IMG/VR virus record: IMGVR_UViG_3300035665_000261
Coordinates: 1 to 22,224 of that record
From: a virus
Reading direction: 5' to 3' (one strand)
Length of the DNA stretch: 22,224 nt
A program made the position numbers and the translations under genes. Below are positions 1-7,124 of the stretch, piece by piece. Numbering within the stretch: position 1 is the first letter of the stretch; each line of letters starts with the position of its first letter. Below the pieces are notes generated by a model, which searched no databases, had not been told where the DNA came from, and saw nothing but the letters and a program-made list of their open reading frames with translations.

Positions 1-127
1 TTCCGGCAAAGTAATTTGTAACAGCAAGGAGTAGAGCAAGCAGGCTAATAGAAACCGCAGCAAGAGCCTTGACATGCGCTTCCCTTTCTGAACGGCTTGC
101 ACCTTCCGGCGGCTTCCTGAAACTCAT
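1..127 (-). CDS. Small membrane protein, 3' end cut by the window edge
   Basis: An ATG at 127, overlapping the upstream TGA as ATGA, opens a frame that runs to base 2 without a stop. The 42 visible residues are a charged N-terminus (MSFRKPPEGASRSEREAHVK) and one hydrophobic span (about 21-40, LAAVSISLLALLLAVTNYF). The rest is outside the window. The four-base overlap and a membrane start like those of holins, spanins or small envelope proteins make it a real gene of the same group as the two before it, but its class cannot be told. Confidence 0.6.
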   Translation of the reverse strand, partial: MSFRKPPEGASRSEREAHVKALAAVSISLLALLLAVTNYFAG

Positions 128-618
128 TGCTGTACCTTGTCGAGTAAGTAGTAACCCACCCCAATCAGGGCGGTTGCCACGAAGGCAATACCTGCCCCGT
201 ACTTCACGTTGAGCATAAACTCCTGCTGTCGCAGGCGGTGCTCACGCTCCTTCTTCTCGCGCTCCTTCTTGAGTCGGATGCGCTCCATGATCATCTCGTT
301 GTAGACGCTCTCACCGTAGTGAGCGACGATCAGAATCTTGAGTTCGTACTCCTGCTTGATCAGCGCCTGCTTGTGCATCGTGATCTGCAAGGCTTCATTC
401 TCAATGCTGTCGTCGTGCAGCAGCCGCTTGAAGACCGAGGGCTTCTTGTTGGCCTTCTCGTTGGCTAGGCGGTTGAAGTCCCCGAAGGCGCCGTACCACT
501 TGCCGATCTGACCGGCAACATCTTGAATCTCGCGGCCTGTGGCGACGAGTTTCTTAACGGCACCAAAGGCAGCGTTTGCTGCCGATACTGCTGCGAGGAT
601 GCCGGTGATGGGTTCCAT
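124..618 (-). CDS. Membrane-anchored protein with C-terminal span
   Basis: A 164-residue protein. The N-terminal 40 residues are Ala/Gly-rich and weakly amphipathic. The middle is a long charged helix (MHKQALIKQEYELKILIVAHYGESVYNEMIMERIRLKKEREKKEREHRLRQQEFM). A hydrophobic span near 140-159 is followed by LLDKVQQ, giving a tail-anchored layout. I recall similar proteins near fibre genes of marine phages, without known function. It could be an internal virion protein that enters the cell membrane or a lysis factor; neither is shown. Its stop overlaps the next ATG as ATGA. Confidence 0.75.
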   Translation of the reverse strand: MEPITGILAAVSAANAAFGAVKKLVATGREIQDVAGQIGKWYGAFGDFNRLANEKANKKPSVFKRLLHDDSIENEALQITMHKQALIKQEYELKILIVAHYGESVYNEMIMERIRLKKEREKKEREHRLRQQEFMLNVKYGAGIAFVATALIGVGYYLLDKVQQ

Positions 619-621
619 ACA

Positions 622-897
622 CTACTTGCTCCCCTTGGCGATGCGTTCGCGTTCCTCAAGCAGCCTGACCTTGACCTGAAGGTCGTTGATGTGCGTCATC
701 AGTTGCTCTTTCAGGATCGCCCTGCGCTCTGCGCTGATAGGACTGTCAGTAGGAACTCCCTCTTTCGTGATGAGGGCAGGCATCTGTCCCTCAATCTTGG
801 TCAGACGCTCAGAGAAGGATGCAACCTGTCCCAGCAGCCAAGCAAGCGCAGCCACCACGATGGGAATAACTGCCTTGAGAACATCTGACCATGCCAT
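622..897 (-). CDS. Small membrane protein with coiled coil (holin-like topology)
   Basis: A 91-residue protein with one N-terminal hydrophobic span (about 7-26, LKAVIPIVVAALAWLLGQVA) and a charged helical tail that includes heptad-like stretches (RRAILKEQLMTHINDLQVKVRLLEERERIAKGSK). This topology is seen in many small phage membrane proteins, including some holins, but one span and a long coiled coil do not identify a class. It follows the fibre genes, a common place for lysis genes. The ribosome site TAAGGAGG contains the stop of the 2418-907 gene. Confidence 0.72.
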   Translation of the reverse strand: MAWSDVLKAVIPIVVAALAWLLGQVASFSERLTKIEGQMPALITKEGVPTDSPISAERRAILKEQLMTHINDLQVKVRLLEERERIAKGSK

Positions 898-906
898 AAA
901 GCCTCC

Positions 907-2418
907 TTAATACCCAAACATTCTTACGCATATCAAAGAATTAGTGCCTCTATCAGTCATAGAAATAGTGTCAGAGAACGAGGTAGTGCTCTGGCTATAG
1001 ATTTTGTAGCCGACCCAGAACGTATTATCTGGCCCAGCTACATAAGTAGCCCCAGAGAACGTAGTGTCGGTACCGGTGCTAATACCGGACGAACCGTAGA
1101 ACATGGAAAACACAATAGGGATACCGTCTGCGTACCCATCTACAGATGTATCAGACACGGTAACTGAAGAAGGTGTGGCAGTAGTATTAAACCCACCGGA
1201 CGAAACATCTGAACCTGAAGTAGTTCTGGAATATCCACGACTACCTCTAAATACAAGAATAATCTTCTTGTTGGTGTCTCCATTCATGCCAGTAAGAGTA
1301 GTACCGGCATCTGCTGGATTCGTTATTACTTTGTAGCTGATATTGTAACGACCGTAGGTGCCCCCGCTCTGAGTAAGTATAGAAGTGAATCCAGAAGGAG
1401 TAACAGCGGTTGGAGTAGAAGTGGAAGAAAGAGCTTGATCAACCAATACAACAGTATCTCCAGTTGTCACACCAGACGGTATATTTATAGTTGAAGAAGA
1501 ACTAGCTCCTGTACTTACGCACGAAACAGTGTTGATAGACACATTTGTAGTTGGGAACGAAGGAGAGTTACCCCACAGAATTCGCAAAGCCCCAGCACTT
1601 CCGGAGTCACCGCTGCCTCCAGAGCCGTTGTTACCTCTAGCGCCTGAGCCAGAGCGACCGGGGTTTATAGGCCCAGAGAGAGATCCGCCTAAAGAAGACC
1701 CCAATCTTCCAGAAGCTGAAACGCCGGTACCGGCAGCGCCTCCGGTACCTTCTCCATAAAAAAATGTACCGCCGCCATAAGCAATACCGCCGCTGCCGTA
1801 GTAACTACCGCCGCCACCACCTCCAGAGCCCGCAGTGGGCGGATCATTAGTGACGTTGTCGTACCCGCTACCACCTACGCCAGAATATCCAGCAGCACCG
1901 CCACCACCCCCACCGTAAGCAATGGAAGCATCTTCACCTGCGCCACCATCACCACCAGAGTATTTAACGTCGCCTACGCCAAGAGTCGAACTTCCACCCT
2001 GACCACCACCATTGAGTCCACCCCCGTCACCACCTTTAGCAAGCAACAAATTAGTGGCACTGCGCCGAATATAAGAATCACCGCCGGGGGAGCCCCCAGT
2101 TCTAGAACTGACCCCCCCTGTCCCTCCAGCACCTCCAGCACCAACTACTACAGTCAAAGTTTCGCCGGGAGTTACGGATAGATTGTTTACGTAGGATAGG
2201 GCACCGCCACCGCCACCGCCACCGCCATCACCACCTGATTGGCCTATGCTACCGGCGCCGCCAGCACCGCCACCGATAGCGACGGCAGTTATCTGGTACA
2301 CCCCAGACGGAACCACAATTGAAAAGGACCCGTTGGACCAAAAAGTAATGCCCCCTACTTCTGTAGTGGGTGGGGCAGAGGGTATAGCGTTGATAGCGCC
2401 CTTACCAGCAGCGAACAT
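907..2418 (-). CDS. Large glycine-rich tail protein, fourth adhesin-like gene
   Basis: A 503-residue protein in two parts. Residues 1-about 285 have a short beta start (VGGITFWSNGSFSIVVPSGVYQITAVAIGGGAGG) followed by many Gly-rich runs (GGDGGGGGGGGALSYV, GGAGGTGGV, YGGGGGGAAGYSGVGGSG). This is similar in design to the three paralogues upstream but too divergent to call a simple duplicate. Residues about 290-503 are a Gly-poor Ser/Thr-rich beta domain (INIPSGVTTGDTVVLVDQAL...FRGSRGYS...DRGTNSLICVRMFGY) that recurs at the C-terminus of phage tail proteins. The start uses TAAGGAG plus five bases with the upstream stop. It is probably receptor-binding, inferred from neighbours and composition. 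Confidence 0.7.
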   Translation of the reverse strand: MFAAGKGAINAIPSAPPTTEVGGITFWSNGSFSIVVPSGVYQITAVAIGGGAGGAGSIGQSGGDGGGGGGGGALSYVNNLSVTPGETLTVVVGAGGAGGTGGVSSRTGGSPGGDSYIRRSATNLLLAKGGDGGGLNGGGQGGSSTLGVGDVKYSGGDGGAGEDASIAYGGGGGGAAGYSGVGGSGYDNVTNDPPTAGSGGGGGGSYYGSGGIAYGGGTFFYGEGTGGAAGTGVSASGRLGSSLGGSLSGPINPGRSGSGARGNNGSGGSGDSGSAGALRILWGNSPSFPTTNVSINTVSCVSTGASSSSTINIPSGVTTGDTVVLVDQALSSTSTPTAVTPSGFTSILTQSGGTYGRYNISYKVITNPADAGTTLTGMNGDTNKKIILVFRGSRGYSRTTSGSDVSSGGFNTTATPSSVTVSDTSVDGYADGIPIVFSMFYGSSGISTGTDTTFSGATYVAGPDNTFWVGYKIYSQSTTSFSDTISMTDRGTNSLICVRMFGY

Positions 2419-2427
2419 GACTACTCC

Positions 2428-3630
2428 TTACGGCGTGTAGTTCTGGCCAACAGTGGTGCCGTACCAGTTGGTGCCGTCGGCGAAGAAGCTAAAGATGTCC
2501 ATACGCGAGGCAGTGGATGTTACCGTGGGAGCGGTGCCACCGGGCCACTTAACTGCGTTGAACGAACACGTAAAACTACCCGCTCCGGTCTTTAGCTGCA
2601 CCAAGAAGCTTTTCCCAGCCGTAGCAGTCGGCATCGTGATCGTCGCATTACCCGTAAGCGTGAGCACCTGAATGGTGCCGTTAGCCAGATCAAGAGTAAG
2701 CGCGGTGCCGGTGTTGGCAGTGAAAGTTGTCTCGGTGTAGTTGGTGATTGTGGGGTTAGTCAGCGTCTTGTTGGTCAGCGTCTCCGACCCAGTCGGCGTG
2801 ACGTAATCTGTACCCGCTACCGCCGCAGCAAAGCCAGAACCCGTACCCTTGAGCACACCACTGAGCGATGTAGTCACCGCCAACGTGCCCGAACCTGTGA
2901 CCGGAGAGTTGCTTACGGTAAAGCCAGTCGGCATAGACAAGCCGACGGAGGTAACCGTACCGCCACCACCGCCGCCAGCGGCGGCAATCGTGATAGAGCC
3001 GGGACCGTTCGTGATGGTGATGTTAGACCCAGCCGTCAGCGTGGCTTTGGCGAGCGTGTTGCCTGTGCTATTACCAATCAACAACTGACCGTCCGTGTAG
3101 GAGGTCTGGCCCGTACCGCCGTTTGCGACCGCCAAGGTACCAGCAACAGTAACCGCACCAGATGTGGCTGAACTAGGAGTCAGACCGGTAGAGCCGAAGC
3201 TAATCGTAGAGACGTTGCTACCGCTAACACCAGAAGCAATAAGTACAAAGTCAGTGCCAGTCCACGCAACTAGCGCACGAACACCCGTTGATATCGTGAC
3301 GCCAGTGGTAGCAGAGCCTTTGACGACCACGCTCGCATTTGACTGGTTGTCTACGATGTAGGCTTTGCTGCTACTAGGGGCAATGATGTTGCGAGTCACG
3401 CCGGGTGACCCAGTAGGTACAAGGATTGCGCACCGCGCTTGGTTGGTAGCGCCCGACCCAGTGGTCGTCAGCGTCCAATCACCAGAAGTGACACTAGCCG
3501 TTGCCGTGGCTGCAATGGCGTCTTCAACAAGCTCCGTGATGCTGTTGTTGACAACGTTGCCCCATGCGCCGTCAAGCTCGCCTTCGACTGGGAGCGCAAA
3601 GCCCAGAAGTGATGTGTAAGCAGTAGTCAT
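2428..3630 (-). CDS. Tail-fibre protein with ANGGTG and TNKTLTNPTITN motifs
   Basis: A 400-residue beta-rich, Thr/Ser/Gly-rich protein. The N-terminus (AYTSLLGFALPVEGELDGAWGNVVNNSITELVEDAIA) is a phage fibre opening I recall from environmental phages. Residues 164-217 carry GTLAVANGGTGQTSYTDGQLLIGNSTGNTL...SNITITNGPGSITIAA, a very common fibre motif. Then come a Gly run (219-224) and GVLKGTGSGFAAAVAGTDYVTPTGSETLTNKTLTNPTITN (258-297). The C-terminal domain (VLTLTGNATITMPTATAGKSFLVQLKTGAGSFTCSF...FSFFADGTNWYGT) is typical of trimeric fibre ends. Ribosome site TAAGGAG; its own stop forms the site of the next gene. Confidence 0.8.
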   Translation of the reverse strand: MTTAYTSLLGFALPVEGELDGAWGNVVNNSITELVEDAIAATATASVTSGDWTLTTTGSGATNQARCAILVPTGSPGVTRNIIAPSSSKAYIVDNQSNASVVVKGSATTGVTISTGVRALVAWTGTDFVLIASGVSGSNVSTISFGSTGLTPSSATSGAVTVAGTLAVANGGTGQTSYTDGQLLIGNSTGNTLAKATLTAGSNITITNGPGSITIAAAGGGGGGTVTSVGLSMPTGFTVSNSPVTGSGTLAVTTSLSGVLKGTGSGFAAAVAGTDYVTPTGSETLTNKTLTNPTITNYTETTFTANTGTALTLDLANGTIQVLTLTGNATITMPTATAGKSFLVQLKTGAGSFTCSFNAVKWPGGTAPTVTSTASRMDIFSFFADGTNWYGTTVGQNYTP

Positions 3631-3676
3631 GTAGTGCTCCTTAGCCTACGAAATTGTCGTACCAAACACGTCGAAA

Positions 3677-3692
3677 TGGTAGCGGGCTACCA
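3677..3692 (-). other. Short inverted repeat at the stop of glycine-rich copy 3
   Basis: TGGTAGC and GCTACCA form a near-perfect palindrome that includes the TAG stop codon (minus strand), followed by ATTTCGA. It lies at the start of the 56-base gap before the fibre gene at 3630. The stem is only six or seven pairs and the following T tract is short, so it is at most a weak attenuator or mRNA-end structure. The rest of the gap holds only the TAAGGAG ribosome site. Confidence 0.3.
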
Positions 3693-4535
3693 CGTCCATA
3701 TAGCCACCATGCCGCCACCCCCACGACCGCCGATACCTAAAGCTCCAAACCTACCAGCGCCGCCGCCCCCACTACCGATGCCTCCCCTACCACCAGCAGT
3801 ACCGGTGTTACTGCCGTTCGTAGTACCACCAGTGCCACCAAACCCAAGCAAGTTGGGGCGAAATATAGAGCGCCCATTTCTACCGGGGATGGTGCCGCCC
3901 GCTGTGGTTGAAGGTAGCGTCGGGTATAGCCCGGCAAGAACAAGCGCTGCATCAAAGCCTACCTGACCACCGGTACCTGCGGCTGCTCCCGCACCTCCGC
4001 CACCCCCAAGAAACGGCGCGGTTGTTGATAAGCCGGTTACGAGGCCACCATTGTCTGAAGGACCGCCGCCAACACCTCCGTTTGTACCTACAAGACTATT
4101 CCAAAGACCTGTAGCGGCAAAGGGAGAACCAGTGAATGCAACACCACCGGCACCGGCAGTCACTGCCGTTGTGCCGCCAGTACCGCCGTTAGCAGAAAGC
4201 AATGTGTACCCTGTTCCGGACACAGGGTCCACCCCAAATCGTTGATATACAACTGAGGACGCGCCCCCGTTAGAGTTGCTAGCCCCCCCTACCCCTACTA
4301 CGGCACGAAGCTGATCTGGGACAAATAACGCAGGGCCAAGCCAATTAGTTAGTGAGCCGCCACCTCCGCCACCGCAGCCGTTAGCAGAGCCACCCCCCGA
4401 ACCGCCTCCACCCCCTGCACCGACCAACAAGATGCGAACCATGGACGCGCCACGTGGCTTTATCCAATCACCGGTAGCAAAGAACTCTTGGTAGTTGCTA
4501 GTCTGTGTAGTGGGTATACCAAATACGTCTAGCAT
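3687..4535 (-). CDS. Glycine-rich adhesin-like protein, copy 3
   Basis: A 282-residue paralogue, the most glycine-rich of the three. It opens MLDVFGIPTTQTSNYQEFF, close to copy 1, then WIKPRGASMVRILLVGAGGGGGSGGG, then LGPALFVPDQLRAVVGVGGASN, equivalent to VPDVLDIRVGIGG in copy 2. At least ten Gly-rich runs follow, and it ends GIGGRGGGGMVAIWTW. No collagen-like G-x-y periodicity is seen; the runs are GG[TAS]GG-type, as in polyglycine-II adhesins. An inverted repeat (TGGTAG...CTACCA) covers the stop codon at 3692-3677. The tail-adhesin role is inferred. Confidence 0.68.
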   Translation of the reverse strand: MLDVFGIPTTQTSNYQEFFATGDWIKPRGASMVRILLVGAGGGGGSGGGSANGCGGGGGGSLTNWLGPALFVPDQLRAVVGVGGASNSNGGASSVVYQRFGVDPVSGTGYTLLSANGGTGGTTAVTAGAGGVAFTGSPFAATGLWNSLVGTNGGVGGGPSDNGGLVTGLSTTAPFLGGGGGAGAAAGTGGQVGFDAALVLAGLYPTLPSTTAGGTIPGRNGRSIFRPNLLGFGGTGGTTNGSNTGTAGGRGGIGSGGGGAGRFGALGIGGRGGGGMVAIWTW

Positions 4536-4538
4536 AAG

Positions 4539-5354
4539 TCACCATGAAATAACCATAACCATGCCGTCGCCGCCCAAAACACCATTTAGAGGTGTAGAAA
4601 GCGTAGTAGCAGCCCCAGTCCCCCCACCGCCTATGCCCGAATAAGTAAACGTGTTAGGAGTCCCGCTGTATCCGGGGGGTGTCATGGGCACAGTCGTAAG
4701 AGGTGTAAGAACAGTAAATCCATTGACGTTATAGTTAGGTGCACCATTTGTATAGTACCCATACTGCCCGTCAATGTAACCAAATCTATCGGCTGCGCCG
4801 CCAGCACTAATCGGGGTGGTAGTGGACACTACAAACTGACCTGTGTTAGCAGTCTGCCCAGTCTGCCCGCCGGTACTTTGATATACTCCCATACTCGTAA
4901 AAAACGTACCAGAAGCTGCGCTAGCGCCAGCCCCTCCAATACCAAACCTAGTAATAGTAGATGGGCCAGTACCGGTACCGCCAGCAGATCCGGCGTTTGC
5001 AGATATAAGAGTTATGTTGTTGTAAAGTACTGAAGTAGTGGTCGCTGCCGCAGAGGGCCTACCGCCAATACCAACTCTTATATCCAATACATCAGGCACA
5101 AGAAACGCTGGTATAAGAAAAGAAGTAATGCCCCCACTTCCACCACCCCCACCAAAACCAGCAATACCGCTCGTGGTGTCACTAACAGCAGTCCCGCCAA
5201 TGCCGCCGGGGCCAATCAATACAAAATAGACCATGCCTACCCCTACGGGCTTGGTCCACGATTGCTCGTTAAAAGTAGTGTTAGTAGAGGGCGGGGCTGT
5301 AAAAGTGCTTACATAAGCACCTTGTGGTGTGGGGTAATTAAACGGGTAAGTCAT
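4539..5354 (-). CDS. Glycine-rich adhesin-like protein, copy 2
   Basis: A 271-residue paralogue of its two neighbours. It opens MTYPFNYPTPQGAYVSTFTAP, has W-TKPVGVGMVYFVLIGPGG at about 33-51, then GFGGGGGSGGITSFLIPAFLVPDVLDIRVGIGGRPS, and ends GGDGMVMVISW. Gly runs are fewer than in copy 3, and the central Thr/Asn/Tyr-rich part (FGYIDGQYGYYTNGAPNYNVNGFTVLTPLTTVP) is unique to it, which fits a variable receptor-contact region. The ATG follows the upstream TAA by one base, so re-initiation is likely. Function is inferred from composition. Confidence 0.65.
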   Translation of the reverse strand: MTYPFNYPTPQGAYVSTFTAPPSTNTTFNEQSWTKPVGVGMVYFVLIGPGGIGGTAVSDTTSGIAGFGGGGGSGGITSFLIPAFLVPDVLDIRVGIGGRPSAAATTTSVLYNNITLISANAGSAGGTGTGPSTITRFGIGGAGASAASGTFFTSMGVYQSTGGQTGQTANTGQFVVSTTTPISAGGAADRFGYIDGQYGYYTNGAPNYNVNGFTVLTPLTTVPMTPPGYSGTPNTFTYSGIGGGGTGAATTLSTPLNGVLGGDGMVMVISW

Positions 5355-5355
5355 A

Positions 5356-6138
5356 TTACCAACTCACTATAGCAACAAAACCCGGACCACCTATGCCGCC
5401 AGCAAGCGCGTCTTCTCCGCCGCCCCCACCGCCAGAGCCAACACCACCCCTGCCCCCCGCAGTACCAGCGAGATCAGTAGTAGTACCTCCGCCACCACCT
5501 AAGCCTAAAAATAGAGGGCCGTAAATACTTAGCCCATCGGAACCAATCGCAGTCCCCCCGGCAGTAGCACCGGGCACAGTCCATCCCGGCCCGGTGACAG
5601 CCCCTCCCGGCGAAAGAGAACTAGCTGATCCACTAGCTCCTCCGGTTACCGCTACAGTACTGTAAGTAAGATCCACTGCGGTAGAACCAGAACCCGCCGC
5701 GCCAGTCTGCCCAGTAGTAGCAGTTCCAACAGCAGCTACTTGGGACAAACTACGAAATAATATACTGAAGCCACCACTACCGCCAGTAACGCCAGAGCCT
5801 GCGTTACCGTTACTGGCTTGCACTAATCCAAAACTAGATGCGGTGGGAGAAATATATATGTTAGCGTTGCTGGAATCAAAGCGAACGTATAAAACATCTT
5901 GAATAAATTGCGCAGCGCAACTATACGTTACTATTCCTCCTGAACCACCCCCAGCCCCACTTAATGCGGCAGCGCCCGCAGCGCCATTACCACCGCGACC
6001 AACTGCGATTATGAAAACTTGACTAACACCCCGAGGTTTAGTCCACATCTTCGGGTCAGCACTCACGGAATTAGCCGGACCAAAGAACGTCTGTACGTTA
6101 CATGAACTTGGACTAGGGGTGTTAAAGGTGTCAAGCAT
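5356..6138 (-). CDS. Glycine-rich adhesin-like protein, copy 1
   Basis: A 260-residue protein, first of three tandem paralogues. The N-terminus (MLDTFNTPSPSSCNVQTFFGP...MWTKPRGVSQVFIIAVGRGG) is a short beta domain with the shared W-x-KP-x-G-V-x-x-V motif. The middle has several Gly-rich runs (GAGGGSGGIV, GGSGGFSIL, LGLGGGGGTT, GGVGSGGGGGG) and the end is GGIGGPGFVAIVSW. Gly-rich runs spaced by short hydrophobic strands are what is seen in gp38-type phage adhesins, where they pack as polyglycine II helices with exposed loops that bind the receptor. Adhesin function is inferred. Confidence 0.65.
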   Translation of the reverse strand: MLDTFNTPSPSSCNVQTFFGPANSVSADPKMWTKPRGVSQVFIIAVGRGGNGAAGAAALSGAGGGSGGIVTYSCAAQFIQDVLYVRFDSSNANIYISPTASSFGLVQASNGNAGSGVTGGSGGFSILFRSLSQVAAVGTATTGQTGAAGSGSTAVDLTYSTVAVTGGASGSASSLSPGGAVTGPGWTVPGATAGGTAIGSDGLSIYGPLFLGLGGGGGTTTDLAGTAGGRGGVGSGGGGGGEDALAGGIGGPGFVAIVSW

Positions 6139-6316
6139 TAGTCAAACCCCAAGAAGGAGCTTCAACATTTGTGGCTACGCAGGTGTATTCAACCTTTTCT
6201 TCTGGTTCAACAAGTTTGCCGTCAGCGCGATAAACACCTATGCAATACCCGTTGTCCATCTGCATGTACCCCGTAGAGTCATCAGAAAAAACAATAGCCC
6301 ACCATTGCGTATTCAT
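6131..6316 (-). CDS. Small hypothetical protein
   Basis: A 61-residue soluble protein starting MNTQWWAIVFSDDSTGYMQM, with NGYCIGVYRADGKLVEPEEKVEYTC in the middle and two cysteines. I do not recognise it. It shares one base with the upstream stop (TAATG) and overlaps the next ATG by eight bases, so it is embedded in the operon and most likely translated. It could be a small accessory or chaperone for the glycine-rich adhesins encoded directly downstream, but this rests on position only. Confidence 0.6.
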   Translation of the reverse strand: MNTQWWAIVFSDDSTGYMQMDNGYCIGVYRADGKLVEPEEKVEYTCVATNVEAPSWGLTNA

Positions 6317-6753
6317 TAGTAATCTCCTGCAATTACAACAATGCTATACCCTGTACCGGCAGCGCCGGTCGAGGTGCCAAAAGTAACGTACAGCAAATAG
6401 TTAGGGTCGAGCGCAAAGTTCATCGGTATCTCGAAGATACTAGATGCTGCCGTCTGCGATAGCGTATTGGCGGGCAGCGTGATTTCATCGTACAACCAAG
6501 TGTTCGTGGCGCTAGTTGTGGTAGAAGTAGAAATGAATACGCGACAAACAGTAGCGGCAGGAGAACCGACAGGGCGTAACCTAACTTTTTGTATGTAAGA
6601 ACCGTTTGCCCCGGCGGTGAACGCTTTGTACAGAGTGCCGGAGCCATCTAGCGCAGTGTTGGCAGTCGGGCCAACAACAAGACCGGCGTTATTCGTAGCG
6701 ACGGAATCTACTGCTCCGGTCGCAGAAAAGATTGGTTGGGTATTTGCGGGCAT
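6316..6753 (-). CDS. Conserved small virion structural protein (MPANTQPIFS type)
   Basis: A 145-residue beta-rich protein: MPANTQPIFSATGAVDSVAT, LYKAFTAGANGSYIQKVRLRPVGSPAATVCRVFIST, NTWLYDEITLPANTLSQ and EIPMNFALDPNYLLYVTFGTSTGAAGTGYSIVVIAGDY. I recognise this as a recurrent family in aquatic phages, found near fibre genes, which points to a structural role such as a tail or fibre accessory protein. The ribosome site TGAGAGG overlaps the upstream stop. The stop codon overlaps the next ATG (TAATG). Confidence 0.78.
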   Translation of the reverse strand: MPANTQPIFSATGAVDSVATNNAGLVVGPTANTALDGSGTLYKAFTAGANGSYIQKVRLRPVGSPAATVCRVFISTSTTTSATNTWLYDEITLPANTLSQTAASSIFEIPMNFALDPNYLLYVTFGTSTGAAGTGYSIVVIAGDY

Positions 6754-6762
6754 GGTTACCTC

Positions 6763-7116
6763 TCAAGGAAGAATGCAGTTGACAGTCAACGCACGGGACA
6801 AGCCGTACGGGACGGTGATTTCAGCGGGGAATGTTACAAAAACCGCCTTGGTGCCAGCACTGAAGTTGACTTTAGCAGTACCCGCAGAAGACGATATGAC
6901 GACGTTGCGGCTCAAGGTAGTGCCGCTAGACGTGTAAGTACCAACGCCTACCTCCCACTCTGTACCCGTCTGAGCCGCAATGCAGTAGTACGTATCATTG
7001 CCGTTGCCGATTGCAGCGAACGACTGGAATCCCGTGACCGCCCCGCCCAACGTAATCGTGCCTGTACCGATAGTGGTTGTAGTCTCTTTTACTCTGTCTT
7101 TGAGAACAAACGCCAT
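6763..7116 (-). CDS. Small structural protein, paralogue of the 9617 gene N-terminus
   Basis: A 117-residue protein whose first 100 residues (DRVKETTTTIGTGTITLGGAVTGFQSFAAIGNGNDTYYCI...WEVGVGTYTSSGTTLSRNVVISSS) match the N-terminal module of the 291-residue protein encoded at 9617-8742. It has a short own tail (TVPYGLSRALTVNCILP) instead of the large C-terminal domain. DNA similarity is also visible near the starts of both genes. The ribosome site TAGGAG contains the stop of the repeat-protein gene. It may be a stand-alone collar or attachment unit, or the remnant of a truncated fibre gene. Confidence 0.75.
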   Translation of the reverse strand: MAFVLKDRVKETTTTIGTGTITLGGAVTGFQSFAAIGNGNDTYYCIAAQTGTEWEVGVGTYTSSGTTLSRNVVISSSAGTAKVNFSAGTKAVFVTFPAEITVPYGLSRALTVNCILP

Positions 7117-7124
7117 AGCTGCTC

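Noticed and set aside
1529-5229. Proline-rich plus-strand frames in the 1529-5229 region, which could look like proline-rich proteins
   Set aside because: They are the reverse complement of glycine codons (GGN read as NCC) in the glycine-rich genes.
907-6138. Diversity-generating retroelement acting on the adhesin genes
   Set aside because: No reverse transcriptase gene and no near-identical template/variable repeat pair were seen in the window.
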